This document shows, in pieces, positions 45,017 to 56,411 of a stretch of 64,000 nt of DNA. Source of the DNA: Apium graveolens. Taxonomy: Eukaryota; Streptophyta; Magnoliopsida; Apiales; Apiaceae. A program made the translations under genes and the position numbers. Within the stretch, counting starts at the first letter, position 1, and each line of letters starts with the position of its first letter. The stretch is taken from the NCBI RefSeq assembly GCF_009905375.1, contig NC_133647.1, forward strand, positions 132,014,088 to 132,078,087. Direction: 5' to 3'. Below the pieces are notes generated by a model. The model searched no databases and was not told the origin of the DNA. It saw only the letters and a list, made by a program, of their open reading frames with translations.

Positions 45017-48000
45017 GTGCAGGGAAACAGAAGGAATCTTTGGTACTTGGATAGTGGTTGTTCAAGACACATGACTGGTGATTCTACCCTACTCACAGAG
45101 TTTGAAGAGAGAGTTGGCCCAAGCATCACTTTTGGAGATGACAACAAAGGTTATACTGTGGGATATGGCTTGATTTCAAAGGACAATGTCATCATTGAAG
45201 AGGTTGCCTTAGTGGATGGTCTCAAACACAATCTGTTGAGTATCAGCCAGCTTTGTGATAAAGGCAACTCAGTAACCTTCAACAAAGAAACCTGTGTTGT
45301 GATTAATAATCAAACAACAAAGTGGTTCTCACTGGTGTGAGAAGAGGAAATGTGTATCTAGTTGACTTCAACTCAACTAAAGCAGAATCTGTAACTTGTC
45401 TTCTTAGTAAAGCAAGTCAAGATGAAAGTTGGCTATGGCACAAGAAGCTATCCCATTTGAACTTCAAGACCATGAATGAGCTGGTAAAGAAAGAGCTAGT
45501 TAGAGGCATTCCTATGGTGGAGTTTACAAAGGATGGACTGTGTGATGCCTGCCAAAAAGGGAAGCAGATTAAAGCATCATTCAGGAAGAAACTTGATTCA
45601 GCAATTGAAGAGCCTCTACAACTGCTTCACATGGATTTGTTTGGACCAGTCAATATATTGTCAATCTCAAAGAAAAGATTTTGCCTAGTAATTGTAGATG
45701 ATTTCTCAAAGTTCTCTTGGACCTATTTCCTAAAGTCCAAAGATGAGGCTAGTGAAATCATCATCAATCACATAAGGCAAGTTAACAATCATCCTGATTT
45801 CAAAGTTAGAAGAATCAGGAGTGATAATGGAACTGAGTTCAAGAACTATGTCATGAGAGCATTTTGTGAGGAAAATGGAATCTTGTATGAGTTTTCAGCA
45901 GCAAGGACTCCACAACAGAATGGAGTAGTGGAAAGAAAAAATAGATCTCTTATTGAAGCTGCAAGGACAATGCTTGAAGAATCAAAACTACCAACATACT
46001 TCTGGGCTGAAGCTGTAAACACTGCATGCTACACTCAGAACATCTCTCTGATTAATCAAGCAAGATGCATGACACCTTATCAATTGTTCAAGAACAAGAA
46101 GCCAACTCTGAACTTTCTTTATGTCTTTGGCTGTAAATGCTATATTCTGAGAAATCAAACTGATCAAAATGGGAAGTTTGATGCTAAAGCAGATGAAGGA
46201 ATTTTTGTTGGATATGTTGTTGGTAAAGCATATAGAGTCTACAATCTAAGAACCAACATTGTTGTTGAATCTATACATGTTGTGTTTGATGATAAAAAGA
46301 TTGAAGGACTAATAGATGGAGATTACCATGAGAGCCTCAAATTTGACAATGTTGAGATGGTCAGTGATGAAAGTGATGATGAGAGTGATCAAGAAACAGT
46401 GTCTAAGCATAATGTAGACAAATCTACTACAAATGTAGCACAAAACTCAACATCCGTCGAGTTACATAACGCTTCATCCGTCGGAAAGCAATCTGTATTA
46501 TCCGTTGGAAGACAACCTGCCTCATCCGTCGGTACTCAAAATTCACCATCCGTCGGGTTATCAAAAGGAGCAGGAAGTCAAGGCAGATCACCCATAGAAA
46601 GCACCCCAATCTCAAATCAAAGATCCACAAACTCAGGGGGAGTTTCTAGCAATAAAAACTCAATCACACATCAAGACAACATTGAGGTCTCTTCATCTAG
46701 GGCTAATCTACCTCAATCAAGAAAATGGACAAAAGATCACCCCTTTGAACTGATTATTGGTGATGTTTCTTCCAGAGTTCAAACCAGGAGAGCAACTCAA
46801 GAAGAATGTCTATACAGTAGCTTCCTGTCTAAGGAAGAACCAAAGAAGGTAGAAGAAGCCTTGTTAGATCCTGATTGGATTTTAGCTATGCAGGAGGAGC
46901 TAAACCAATTTGAAAGGAATAAAGTATGGAAGCTGGTACCCAAGCCTACAGGAAAGAATCCAATAGACACCAAATGGGTATTCAGAAACAAGATGGATGA
47001 AAATGGCATAGTAGTAAGGAACAAAGCAAGATTGGTTGCTAAAGGCTATTGTCAGCAAGAAGGAATAGATTTTGATGAAACATTTGCTCCTGTTGCAAGA
47101 CTTGAAGCCATCAGAATCTTCTTAGCCTATGCAGCCCATGCAAATTTTAAGGTCTATCAAATGGATGTCAAAAGTGCCTTTCTGAATGGAGATTTGGAGG
47201 AAGAAGTGTATGTAAGTCAACCTCCTGGCTTTGAAGATCCAAATTTCCCAGAGTATGTCTATTATCTACTGAAAGCACTTTATGGACTGAAGCAAGCACC
47301 TAGAGCCTGGTATGACACTTTATCAAAGTTCATTTTGGAAAATCACTTCACAAGAGGTACTGTAGATAAAACTTTATTTTTCAGAAATGTGAATGGCTCT
47401 AGCATACTTGTTCAAATTTATGTAGATGATATTATTTTTGGCTCTACAGATGAGAAACTTTGTAAAAAGTTTGCCAAACTAATGCAAAGCAAGTATGAAA
47501 TGAGTATGATGGGAGAACTAACTTACTTTCTTGGTTTACAAGTTAAGCAAGTTAGTGATGGAATATTCATTAGTCAAACTAAATATATTTTTGATCTTTT
47601 AAAGAAGTTTGATCTAATGGATTGCACATCTGCAAAAACTCCCATGGCCACTGCAACTAAGCTTGAACTAAACACTACTGAAAAGTCTGTGGATATTTCA
47701 AGTTATAGAGGCATGGTTGGCTCACTTCTGTACTTAACAGCTAGTAGGCGAGATATAATGTTTGCTACATGTTTGTGTGCTAGATTTCAGGCTGATCCTA
47801 GAGAGTCTCATTTGATAGCTATTAAGAGAATCTTTAGATATCTCAAAGGAACACCAAACCTTGGCATTTGGTATCCTAGAGATTCTGGCTTTGATCTAAC
47901 TGGTTATTCAGATGCAGATTATGCAGGTTGCAGAATTGATAGAAAAAGCACAACAGGAACCTGTCAATTTTTAGGAGACAAGCTTGTGTCCTGGTTCAGT

Positions 48001-48363
48001 AAAAAGCAAAATTCAATTTCTACTTCTACAGCTGAAGCTGAATATATTGCTGCTGGCAGTTGCTGTGCACAGATTTTATGGATGAAAAATCAATTGCTAG
48101 ACTATGGTTTGCAAGTTGAAAGGATTCCTATTTTCTGTGACAACACAAGTGCAATTGCCATCACTGAAAATCCAGTGCAACATTCAAGGACAAAGCATAT
48201 AGACATCAAGTATCATTTCATAAGGGAACATGTAATGAATGGTACTGTAGAGTTAAATTTTATTCCAAGTAAGAAGTAACTTGCAGATATTTTTACCAAG
48301 CCACTGGATGAATCCACCTTTTCTAGGTTGGTAAGTGAGTTAGGTATGCTTAATTACTCTTGA
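45017..48363 (+). pseudogene. Element B pol: protease, integrase, reverse transcriptase, RNase H
   Basis: Opens without ATG at TGTGTGCAGGGAAAC, 15 bases after the gag stop and in another frame. Protease LWYLDSGCSRHMTG; one-base deletion near 45313-45320 moves the frame; then a 986-codon stretch open from 45322: WHKKLSHLN and CDACQKGKQ, integrase [32 protein letters not shown], linker with SSVG repeats from the signature motif (46451-46558), [33 protein letters not shown], catalytic [12 protein letters not shown] (about 47415), RNase [28 protein letters not shown]. The stop at 48277-48279 cuts the last 28 codons (LADIFTKPL). It is the best-preserved pol in the window. Confidence 0.95.
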
Positions 48364-48767
48364 ATTTATCTGAATTATTTTGCAAGTTGAAAAGTAGCCA
48401 GAAATTTAACTGATTTTTAGTCTTGGATGAAAATTTTGGCTAAGTCAAAATTTGCATCTCGACGGATGACCATTATCCATCGAGTTGAGTCATCCGTCGA
48501 TATACAAATTGTAAATAAAAATCAATTACTTTTCTGGAGTATTTTAAAGCTCGACGGATATCAACTTATCCTCATCCATCGAAGTGTCTAAATCTTAACC
48601 GTTAATTCACTGAACATTATCCATCGAGTATACTTACAGTTTGTAAGCATTACACGACGGATAATGGGTAGAATTTTTACAGTTTATTTTAAAATGGCTA
48701 TTTTAGGCAATTTCTTTTGGGTAATTTACTTCTCTTTATTATTGTTATCCGTTGATTTTGAGTAAAG
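48364..48767 (+). other. Element B spacer between pol and ORF3
   Basis: Non-coding, with at least four exact signature motifs in both orientations (48459-48740) and several one-mismatch copies such as ATCCATCGAG. No open frame of note. Confidence 0.7.
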
Positions 48768-48775
48768 TATAAAAG
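48768..48775 (+). promoter_or_regulatory. Candidate internal promoter TATA box before element B ORF3
   Basis: TATAAAAG, 116 bases before the ORF3 ATG at 48884. The sequence from about 48800 to the ATG is strongly pyrimidine-rich (CATTCTCTCTC, CCTCTCTCTCTTC) and lacks other ATGs, like a plant mRNA leader. C1 has a TATA-like box and similar leader at the same position. Confidence 0.6.
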
Positions 48776-48883
48776 CTTATTTCATTCTAATCATTTTCTT
48801 TTATCACTCTCAAATTCAACTGTGTTATTTCATTCTCTCTCAAGCAAAAATCCTCTCTCTCTTCAAGCTTTTCTTCTCTAACA

Positions 48884-51800
48884 ATGGCACCCGTAGTAAA
48901 GATCATGTCACAGACTGGGTTCATCTATGAGAAGAACAACTTCACTGCTTTGGTCAATAAGGGGATTCAGCAATCTGAAGACTATCATAAGATGATGGAC
49001 TTCGTGAAAAACTGCAAGTTAAGTTTTGCAATGCTGGAATCACCCACAATTTATTGTGAAGTTGTTGAGGAGATGTGGACAACAGCAATCTACAACTCTA
49101 CTGACAAAACAATCCCTCTGACCATCAAAGGTAATGATTTCTGTATCAATAGTGATGTAATAAAAGCATGTTTCAAGATTCCTGATGATAATGTAACTGC
49201 ACCACACACTGACACTAATATTGTCAATATGCTCAATTCCATTCATTATGCACTTCCTACTGCAAAACTAAGTAAAATTAGAAGACTAGGTCTTAGGAAG
49301 GAATGGAGTTACTTGTGTGATGTAGTAACTAAAGTCTTTTCTGGAAAAATCAGTAATTTTGATTCTGTGAACATTTCCATGCTTAACATGCTATACATGC
49401 TAGTTACAGAAAAATATTACAATTTCAGTGACCTTGTTGTGTATGAGTTAGGTTTTAAACTAGGTGACTTAGCCAAAAGAGGAATGAATATTTACTATGC
49501 TAGATTTTTTATGCTTTTGGCTAACCATCTTTGTCAAGAGATTGAACTTGAGAAACCAAACAACAAATTAGCTTGTTGGGTTCAAGAGAGAAGAATCATT
49601 GCAGACTTGAACAGAGCCAACCATCACAAGGATGTGCCAATGTTCTATTTTCATGTAATGCTGACACCTCAGGTAAGTGAGGTAAGTTCATCCAGACCCT
49701 CAACTATTCTAATCTCTTCTATTTCTTTGACTTCAGGCATAGCTATGGTAACTGTGACAATGACCAAACAATTGCCTACCAAAGCTGCCAAAACAACTGC
49801 AATTTCTAAATCCAAATCAAAGAAAACCCCCTCTGGTATCTCTCAAAAGGTACCAGTTCAAAAATCTACCAAAACCAAAGAGGGGAGTGTGAAGGAGGGT
49901 AAGATAGGTGAGGGAAGGGGTGAACATCAAAGTAACCCCAAGGATAAGGTTGGAGAGTTGAGTGAATCCCAGCCTAGCCACACTGCAGTTTCCCAACAAA
50001 CTGTAGTGCTTAAAAAGGACAAAAGCTCACTTCTAGCTGCATCCTCCCAAGAGGATGTGGCTATTGAACAAAGCTCTCATCCAAGAGCACAGGCCAAGAG
50101 GGTTAGGGACAAAAGCTCACACCAAACCTACACTAGAAAGAAGAAATCCAAAACAACTGGGGATGCACAGGGCACACACTTAGTGCAAACTGGTGCTAAA
50201 GACACAGTCCCTGCACCTTCTCAAATTCAGATTGATGTGGCTCCAATAAATGTAGAGTCACAGCCAAAATCTCTCATAATAGAAGCCACAGAAACACAAT
50301 ACTCACCAACTAACTCACTGGAAGTGGACATGATAAACACTTCAATTCCTGATTCCCCTTCTTTAACTCTGTTGGGGAAGCCAAAATCTAATGCAAGTGA
50401 GCATCATCTTTTAGATGATTTGTTGGCTCACTGGCCAATTCTTTCTGATTCTATTGTGACATCTGTGCCTCAAATAACTTCAATCAACACAGAGTCAACA
50501 ATAGTTTCTCTTCCCACCTCATTCATTTCTACTCTCTCGATGGATATTGTTCATCCGTCGAGTAGTGATTGTATCCCGACGGATAAGCTTAACAGCAGTT
50601 ATCCGTCGGATAGCTTTACCACTCACCCGACGGATATCACTTATCCGTCGAGTGTCTCTGCACAACTTCAAACTTCAATAATTTCAAGTGCAGAAGATTT
50701 GGTGGTAATACAATCACTCTCAGGACTGAGAGAGGAGAGTGCATTGAGTGAGAGGCTGGGTTGCTCCCAGGCAAAAGGAGAGGAAAATAGTGAATCTCAG
50801 CAATCCATTCATTCAGGATTGGCAAAAGTGAGTGAGAGGAGTCCCACCTTAGTAGGTGAAGGTGAGGGTGTGAGGGTGGGGAGCCAGGGTGAGACCCTGA
50901 TGCAACAAAAGAGAGAATATGAGAGAAAGGCAGGTACTGGAGAAATAAGGATGGAACCAGCCATTGCTAGTGAGTCAATGATTGTGGATGATGCTGAAAA
51001 GGAAAGACAATTTCAGCAACATTACAAAGCTGTAATTGATAACATTTCCTTGGATGCTGACACTTTTACTCACCCTGTTTCAGCCTATCAACTGTTGGCT
51101 GCTCAGGGGAATGTGGAGGCAGAGCAGACTTTGAATTTAGTGCACACCACAGAATCTCTTCAAAGAGATAAAGCTGCTGTGAACAGAATGCCTTCTCAAG
51201 CTGGAGAGCCATCTGAAGAATTTGGAGTAAATTCTGATGATGATGACTCTGGTTCTTTGGATGGAAGCATGAACTTAGGGGGAGCTGAAGGCCCAAGTTC
51301 TGCTTTCAGTTTACCTAAATGGGCATGGGCAAAGGAATTTTCACCAGGGCAATTTGAGGTGTCTTTGGTAAAACAAGTAATAGCTATTCAGCAGGCCCTT
51401 CAGGAAGCTTCAGATGCTGGTACCAAGGCTGTTCTTCAAGCTCACCTAGACTCTTTACATTTAATGAAGATCCAACACTCAAGACAGAATCTCAGTGTGG
51501 ATGAATTGAAAAAGGATATAGCTGACTTAAAGACATATAACTCTGAGAAGCTGGATTCAATAATGCCATATGGTACCATGCATGATCTATTACTAAGATT
51601 ATGGAGAGAATCAGATTCTGACAAGAAGATAGCCAAGCTGGAGAACAGAGTTTAGGTTATTGAGAATTCAGTGGCTCTACTTCTTCAAAATCAACAGACT
51701 CAGACAAATCTTCTTATGCAACTGGCTAAAGCACAAGGCCTAACTCCTCCACTTGATGATAACAAAAAGGGGGAGAGAAAATCAAGTAAGGGGGAGAAAG

Positions 51801-53449
51801 GTCCAACTGAGGGGGAGAAACTTCTAGTTCAAATCAGCAAAGTAATTGTACCTTCAATTACTATCTCCAAGCCACCAGTTGCAGATGGTATAGATCTTAT
51901 AAATGCAGCAGCAGCAAATTTAAAAGATGCTGATAAAGGAGAGTTGACTCTGATCAACTGGAAAAAGATTGATGAGGAAATACAGAAAAAGTTTTAATTA
52001 GTCAAGGAACCAGATTAGTCAGCCATCCATCACTCTCATGTCAAGCCAATCAATGTAAATGAGATGAGCATGAACTATCTGGAGAAAGGACAATCTTCCT
52101 GCATCAAGACTACAAAGGCTGAGATAATTCTTAAACCAAGGGAAAACTATCCAAAGTTATCTTTGAAGAACCCTATGGATTCTGTGTATGAGACACCCAA
52201 GCCTGATGAAAAGAAGCTTCTATCAAGATCTATTCTCCTCTACAAAGATCCAGCTGATTCAGCCTCAAGAAAGAGAATTGCAAAGATATTCAGAAATGGG
52301 AAGGAAATTTGTGTGGTAGCTGGACATCCACAATTTGCTCATGCAAAGGAAGAAGAAAAAGCCAGATTGAAGCAGGAAAAGAAGCAAGCTGCTCTAGATA
52401 TAAAGAAGTCTAAACAAAAGAAAGAACAGTTTGCTATCTTGGCCAAGCTACAGGCTGTGAATTCTTCTCAACAAATTCCCTCTCAACCATCTCAAACTAC
52501 TGAATCAGAGAAGAAGATTGAAAAACAGAAGAAATCCCCAAGAAAGAAAGAACTGGATAAAAGAACAAAAAGAAAGTTGGATGTTGTTGACAAGGAATTG
52601 GAAGATCAATTTCCAAAGGAATCCACTCAAGCTGAAACTCAAGCATCAAAGCCCTCTATGGTGTTTGAAGACATAAGGGTGGTGGACCCCTACAGGAACA
52701 TACATGGAGAGCCTATTATGCCAAAGGATGAGCCAATAGAGTGGGATAAATTACCAATTCCCGACTTCAACTTGCCAATTCTTACTAAGCCAAGAAGGAC
52801 AAAATCAAGGGCAGTCAAGAAAGTGAAGCTGTCACCTCTCAAATCCAAGTCAGCAGTCAAAGCTCAACCCAAGGTCAACAGGGGAGACTACTTGTACTTG
52901 TGTGACATCAAAGAATTCTTAGATCTAAATCTTTATTTGGAGGAGCTGGATGAGGTAAGGGCAATTGATGCATACAAAAACCTACCTGAAAGGTTGGTGT
53001 TCAAGTACAAAGGGGGAAGGGAGATTCAGTGGCCTTTTCACAAGATACTTCAAGAAAGCCAAGCCGTGTTGATCAAAGTCTATTCATCCTTCAAGAAAAA
53101 CTTTGGGTTCAATGTAACTGCAAGAAGATTAGTATTGAAGAAGATTGAAGAGCTAAGGAGTGTTAGAGCCAAAGATGCACTACCCAAAACTCATATCATC
53201 CCATACACAGGGAGAAGAGTGCATCTAAGGCCCTACTGGCTGATGGAATTCATGGATGACAAGGGTGTGAGAAGATTCTTCAGATTAGAAGACCAATTGA
53301 GTATCTCTAGCAATGAGATTCTCTTGGAAATGCAAGAAATGTTAGATCTCTCAGAATCTGATGAATTAGAATTCCACAGACAGCTCCAGAATCAAATTGA
53401 AGAAAACAACAGAAAGCTTGGAAGAAGATCCAGACCTTCAAGAATCTAG
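48884..53449 (+). pseudogene. Element B ORF3: long accessory protein of unknown function
   Basis: ATG in good context (CTAACAATGGC); one frame of 1521 codons to TAG at 53447-53449, with stops at 51653-51655, 51995-51997 and 52016-52018. Residues 1-260 look globular (ESPTIYCEVVEEMWTTAIYN, FSDLVVYELGFKLGDLAKRG); about 265-720 Ser/Thr/Pro/Lys-rich, holding a signature cluster (50537-50652); about 800-960 helical and coiled-coil-like; about 1150-1250 Lys/Glu-rich; about 1330-1500 a second globular domain (FKYKGGREIQWPFHKILQES). No signal peptide or membrane helix, so it is not an envelope protein. From memory, similar unnamed N-terminal sequences accompany SIRE-type pol in other asterids. The first 923 codons are open. 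Confidence 0.85.
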
Positions 53450-53638
53450 AAAAATCTGCTCAGACTAGAGGAGCATCTTGAACTGACTGTGAGCCAAACC
53501 TTGTACATTTTTGTTTAAATTGAAGCACTTTCAGTTTTATCTACTTATCTTTAAAGATATATGTTTAGGATGTTTTGTTATCATCAAGTATCTCTTAATT
53601 TATGGCTACAATTCCAGTAGACATAAATTGGGGGAGAT
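53450..53638 (+). other. Element B 3' untranslated region and polypurine tract
   Basis: Short non-coding stretch ending in AAATTGGGGGAGAT (about 53625-53638), the polypurine tract, directly before the 3' LTR start TGTTATGAAT at 53639. Confidence 0.85.
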
Positions 53639-54748
53639 TGTTATGAATATGTTGTGTACTTGATGATTACCTAAATAAAACATCTAAGTAGATTTTACTT
53701 AGTGAAATAATGTAGCACTCGACGGATAAGAATTATAGTCCCGAAGGATAACTCATTATAGTCCCGACGGATGATTAACTTATTATCCATCGAGTGAGTA
53801 GCTTATGTAATAATAAGTTTGTAGCACAGTGTTGTATGCACTTTTGTATAGAATCTGGAGTAGCATATAAGTCATGTTGACTTTAACTAGATATGCAGAA
53901 TAGGTTGATTAACTGTACATAAGTAATGTCTTGTACTTCTGTAAAAGTGAAATGAAGTCAAGTGCCAAAATAGCTACCAACGGATGATTAACAAAGCTTC
54001 GACGGATGACCAAAATAGCTACCAACGGATGATTAAGAAAGCTTCGACGGATGACCAAAATAGCTACCAACGGATGCTTAACAAAGCATCGACGGATGAT
54101 CAAATGACTATCAACGGATGTTTAACATAGCAGTCGACGAATGATCAATAAGTCATCGACGGATGATCTGAAAGTCGACAGATGATCATATCAAGATTCA
54201 AACATCAGTTGAACAGTGAAAGCTAACACACAGCCGTTGAGTTGGATACAAGTACACTATGGAAGCCCATTAACTGGGTAATAGAGGATGAAAAGCAGCA
54301 AAGATCAAGACTGTTAGATTTTATATTTGTTCAGTTCTTTTGACTTTGTAATCTTGGTAATATATAAACCAAGAGAGTAGCAAATAAAAAAATAACTGAG
54401 ATAGCTAAGAAACAAAAATAGAGAAATCTTTGTAAGCACTATCTTTAGCATTTCCTGTATTTTTAGCAGTTCTATTTTGTAAGCAGCTGTGAGCATTTCT
54501 GCACACAGAGTCCTCTCGATATATTAAATATATCTCTCGTGGAATTGTTTAAATCCACCAGAAAGTTTTTAAAGACTCTTGTTTTTAATTACTTATGTTT
54601 TGATTCATTCAAGTTTACATTTCTCATTGTGCTAATCAAAACAAATATATCCATAATCGAGTTGAACATTTTTATTTCAAGAAAAAGGTTCAAGAATTCC
54701 ATTCAACCCCCCTTCTGTAATTCTTGCTATATTGTTAAGGGACTAATA
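53639..54748 (+). repeat. Element B 3' LTR
   Basis: 1110 bp, a close match to 41431-42541 including the 45-bp array (53967 to about 54185). Ends GGGACTAATA rather than ACTAACA, probably a C-to-T change after insertion. Followed by TSD AACCT. Confidence 0.94.
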
Positions 54749-54753
54749 AACCT

Positions 54754-56208
54754 ATTAAGACACTAAAGGGAAAGGATGATGGAAAAGATGATCCGGGAAA
54801 CTCTAGAATAGGTGGAGGTCATGGTCAAGGTAAAGGTCATGGTCAAGGTAAAGGTCATTCACCAAGTAGAACTGGAAATATAAGTCAAAGAACAAGTTCT
54901 GATATTGGGAGAAGAATAACTTCTGATACTGGTAAAAGGATAAGTTCTGATGAACATCTGAAACTTGATGAGGAGATTTCAAGACAGTTATTTCTGAAAG
55001 AAAATCTGGGAATGGACTTTGAGAGTCTAAAGGAAGAAGAAGCTAGACTTAAGTTAGAAAAAGTCAACTCCAAATATGAAGCTTCTGTTGTTAAAAAGAA
55101 AATTCCTAAGGCTAAAGGCATTGTGATAAAAGAAAGGGTAAATTCTGAGGCAACTAAGGCCAAATCACAAATGCAGATAGATCCAAGGTCCAAGGGCAAA
55201 GAAAAAGTTGGTGAACCTGTAAAGGTTTATGTGCCTTATATGGATGAAGAAATATTTGTTGAAGATGCTAATCTTACTCTGGTTTCAAGGAAGATTTTTC
55301 AAACAACCTCTAACATGGTTCAAGTTGTTCAGAGTCAAGATATAGTAAGTTTTGATATAACACTGAAGCAAGCAACCTCTGACATAGCTCAAGTTGGCTT
55401 GATATCAGAAGATAAGTTAAAGGAAACCTCTGACATTGCTCATGTTAAATCCTCAAAGCTACTCCTATCGAGATTCACTAAAGCTAAACAGACTCAACCT
55501 TTGAAGACTACAACAAGTGGTTTTCAAGCAAGAGCTAAATCTGGATTGGGTAGTGCTGATGAAAGAAGAGTGCAGAACACAACCAATGATCCAACTTCCT
55601 TAAGTGAACCAGGTGTTGGAGCAACTCCTTAAAGATTGAATCAACTTGAATATGTACAGATGGTTTACCATACCTTCTTGAAAGAACATATCTTGTTATA
55701 TTTCATGACAGATGGAAGGGTTTACCACATAAGGGAAAATGTTGTACCACTGAAGTATTTTGAGGAACTGGAATATGTTCTATTCTTACTTCAAGTAAAG
55801 AACAGAATAACAGAAAGTGCTGCAAATTATTTGAAGACTCAAAGTCAGAGACATAAGAAGCTTTATTCTGTAAAGTCTGACAGCACATACTGTCCCAAGT
55901 ACAGAGATCACGAGGGTGATATTGTTGAGATGAAGCCTAACTCTGCTAAGATTATGACTACCTTTCTGGGTTATAAGGCTGTAGAATTCAAACTTGAGTC
56001 TGACAAGGCATATTTGATCAGACTGGATCAGGATATAAGGAAAGCTAAAATAAATGATCTCAGGGCTGATATCTTTCAAATTGGTGAAGATACAGTTGAA
56101 TTGAAGAATTCTAAAAGGAGGATGATTGATGAACTTAAATATGCTGAGAGATGTTTTTTAAAGAACTATCTCAGAACAACTCCCGACATCAAAGAGATCA
56201 GTAATTGA
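54754..56208 (+). pseudogene. C1 ORF3, 3' part
   Basis: Resumes after the B insertion in one frame from 54754 to TGA at 56206-56208, with one in-frame stop at 55630-55632. A Gly/His/Gln repeat (HGQGKGHGQGKGHS), three signature motifs encoding SSD/TSD, a Lys/Glu-rich helical stretch (ESLKEEEARLKLEKVNSK), a low-complexity Ser/Thr region and a C-terminal globular part (FMTDGRVYHIRENVVPLKYF). Its order, charged helix then low complexity then C-terminal domain, parallels B's ORF3 and the DGRVYHI/GGREIQW segments look alike, but overall similarity is low. No membrane segment. Confidence 0.72.
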
Positions 56209-56411
56209 AGCCAAGTCAAGATCTACAACTGCTCAAATTCTGATGTGTATACAGACTGAAGCTGTTATCACAAGTTAAAGTTGGTAAAGCTTTAAGGACT
56301 GTAAGTTGTAGTTATCTAGTCAAATTCTCATACATTTGTACTTAATGTTTTTGACATCATCAAATATCTGTTAAACTTGTATATTATGCTAATTTACAAG
56401 TTGGGGGAGAT
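56209..56411 (+). other. C1 3' untranslated region and polypurine tract
   Basis: Non-coding stretch ending AAGTTGGGGGAGAT (about 56398-56411), the polypurine tract, before the 3' LTR start TGTTAG. Confidence 0.85.

Larger units (their letters stand above)
41431..54748 (+). mobile_element. Element B: SIRE/Maximus-type copia element with a long third ORF
   Basis: 13,318 bp with 1111- and 1110-bp LTRs and the duplication AACCT at 41426-41430 and 54749-54753, inserted in C1's ORF3. Order: LTR, initiator-Met primer site, gag 42603-45002, pol 45017-48363, spacer with a TATA box, ORF3 48884-53449, purine tract, LTR. The right LTR ends TA where CA is expected. Closest relative in the window is copia A. 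It carries about 25 copies of CGACGGAT/ATCCGTCG throughout. Confidence 0.95.

Noticed and set aside
48884..53449. ORF3 as a retroviral-like envelope gene
   Set aside because: No signal peptide, membrane helix or fusion-type hydrophobic segment can be seen in the translation; only the position matches.
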